The position numbers and the translations under genes are program-made. 64,000 bases of DNA from Haematococcus lacustris (lineage: Eukaryota; Chlorophyta; Chlorophyceae; Chlamydomonadales; Haematococcaceae), in the NCBI GenBank assembly GCA_030144725.1, contig JASKMD010000029.1, positions 8,636,184 to 8,700,183 of the forward strand, in the 5' to 3' direction. The notes under the pieces were generated by a model, which saw only the letters and a list, made by a program, of their open reading frames with translations, made no database searches and had not been told where the DNA came from. Shown here piece after piece: positions 40,947 to 64,000 of the stretch (position 1 is its first letter; each line of letters opens with the position of its first letter).

Positions 40947-41322
40947 CTGAAGTGGGCATTAGGCACACTGTTCAGTAGCCTTTACAAAAGCGATCTCGCA
41001 GCATGTGTTTGAATACAACTCGTTTAGGGTTTAGCATGAGGGCTTTAGGGATTGAAGCTTGTACAGCCTAGAATGAATGAATGGATGGTCTCAGAATAAC
41101 ACTGTCTCAGAGTCTGGTGTTGGGTTTATCACCACGCCAGCTGCTCAAGACATTCGGTATAGGACTGACGTTGATGGTCCGGGCATAGTTAGGGATGCAG
41201 CCTTTTCAGCACAGGCAAGCCATGTGCCGCGTGTTTCGCATGCAGGTTGTTCCGCCATGCCTGCGCTCCCGCCCTCGCACTATAACATGCCGATGCTCTG
41301 CTGATCACCAACTGCATCGAAC

Positions 41323-62845
<21,523 letters not shown>

Positions 62846-63668
62846 TGCCGACCGGCGCTTCAGTTGTTTTTGTCAGAGCTGAGAGCGTGCCCAGTGGCTG
62901 CAGATTGAAAACTGCCTGTGCTGCATCCAACGCTGTTGCCCAGTTACCTGTCAAGTTTACCAGCGGTGAAGTGTTGTTTCGTTAGCTCGCAACTGGGTTG
63001 CACACCTGGCCACACACTGTGCCCGCGCTACTTGCAACTTCGCGGGATCTTTAAGATGGCCGGGACGCCGCGTCGCATCTGTTCGGCCGCTCCCTCGCAC
63101 TCTGCATGCCTGATTCCCACCCACGTCCCCCCTACCGCCCTGCTCATCCTGCTAATCATGCATAGAGGCCTGGGTCGAGCTAGCTGGGCGCGTCTTCCCC
63201 ATCCCTGTCTTGCAAACAGTAAATTGTACATGGCGCATTCACATGGTGAAAAAAGCCATTGGCCCAGCCTGGTTACGCTTGTTTGAGCCTAAGCCTGTTG
63301 CGTTCGACCAAACATACACGATGTCAGACTACAGCCCCCTGTCCCAGCCTACAGCATAGCAAGGTCGTGACGTGTGACCTACACAGTCCCAGCTTGACGC
63401 GTCTGGTACCAGGTCTTGGCGCCCAGGGCTATCAGCCAACTGAACTGCATGCAGCCTGCTTTGGCCTCCTGCCCCCCCCCCTGACCCTGCCTAGCACCAT
63501 GCGCAGCACCACATCATGACCTACCCAGACAGGAGGTACATCCTTCACTCTCTGCTGCTGCTGCTGCTGTAGCTGCTGCTCGGCACAAGCATGGAGTGTG
63601 GATTTGCGCATGCATAGCCACGGCCAGGGGCTGCCCCCTTCACACACACTGACACTGCCGCTCCTCAG
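62846..63668. other. UFD2 3' flank / intergenic, no gene recognised
   Basis: Non-repetitive sequence after the UFD2 stop. I see no clear polyadenylation signal or other gene. Earlier exons of the gene at 63669 could be here. Confidence 0.4.
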
Positions 63669-63729
63669 GGTGCTGCTGCAGGCAGCAGGCACGAGCCCAG
63701 GGCGCTGCACCTTCTTCTCAGATCCCCAG
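63669..63729 (+). CDS. single exon of an unidentified gene, runs off window
   Basis: Bounded by CTCCTCAG at the left and the donor GTATTG at 63730. It reads VLLQAAGTSPGRCTFFSDPQ after one leading base. Too short to assign. Its intron opens at once into a (CCTG)n tract. Confidence 0.35.
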
Positions 63730-63735
63730 GTATTG

Positions 63736-64000
<265 letters not shown>

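Overview
The window is nuclear DNA of a green alga, most likely a chlamydomonadalean chlorophyte. It is GC-rich, its genes have many GT-AG introns, and it carries C-rich minisatellites, hydroxyproline-rich glycoprotein (HRGP) sequence, Fanzor-type transposons and a vertebrate-type TTAGGG tract. The Fanzor family and the gene style remind me of Haematococcus, but that is an inference. A run of 500 Ns (38469-38968) marks a scaffold join.

Layout. 1-3043: a + strand multi-exon gene with a Hedgehog/intein-type Hint autoprocessing domain. 3640-10171: a Fanzor relic, a 1.15-kb GCTGCC repeat, and a four-exon Fanzor-like gene on the - strand (6601-10024) whose exons join into one uninterrupted 976-codon frame. 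10755-18211: a + strand MYND zinc-finger gene. Its introns hold a (TTAGGG)n tract and two dead Fanzor copies. 18254-21260: two more broken Fanzor copies, one of them interrupted by a 786-bp DNA transposon with 19-bp terminal inverted repeats and a 6-bp target duplication. 21927-28833: a - strand secreted HRGP gene (pherophorin-like) made of about four recently duplicated modules. 28806-37329: mostly repeats, with an inverted repeat pair, C-rich and G-rich minisatellites and a 225-bp tandem repeat, and no convincing gene.

37330-38468 is a second, indel-ridden copy of the 5' exons of the UFD2 gene and ends at the N gap. Beyond the gap lie the chromodomain end and 3' LTR of a Ty3/gypsy element. 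41323-62845 is a complete 24-exon UFD2/UBE4 ubiquitin E4 ligase gene. All 24 exons keep phase and give 1051 residues ending in a U-box. Its intron 4 is an 11.7-kb satellite of CCTG-family tetranucleotides. A further gene begins at the right edge, and its first visible intron again opens into a (CCTG)n tract.

The most notable observations are the giant intronic CCTG satellite in UFD2, the intact Fanzor-like gene with a conserved non-coding right end shared by three copies (candidate guide-RNA region), and the Hint-domain gene. Introns were placed by eye from splice consensus, phase and family resemblance. No search or transcript data were available.
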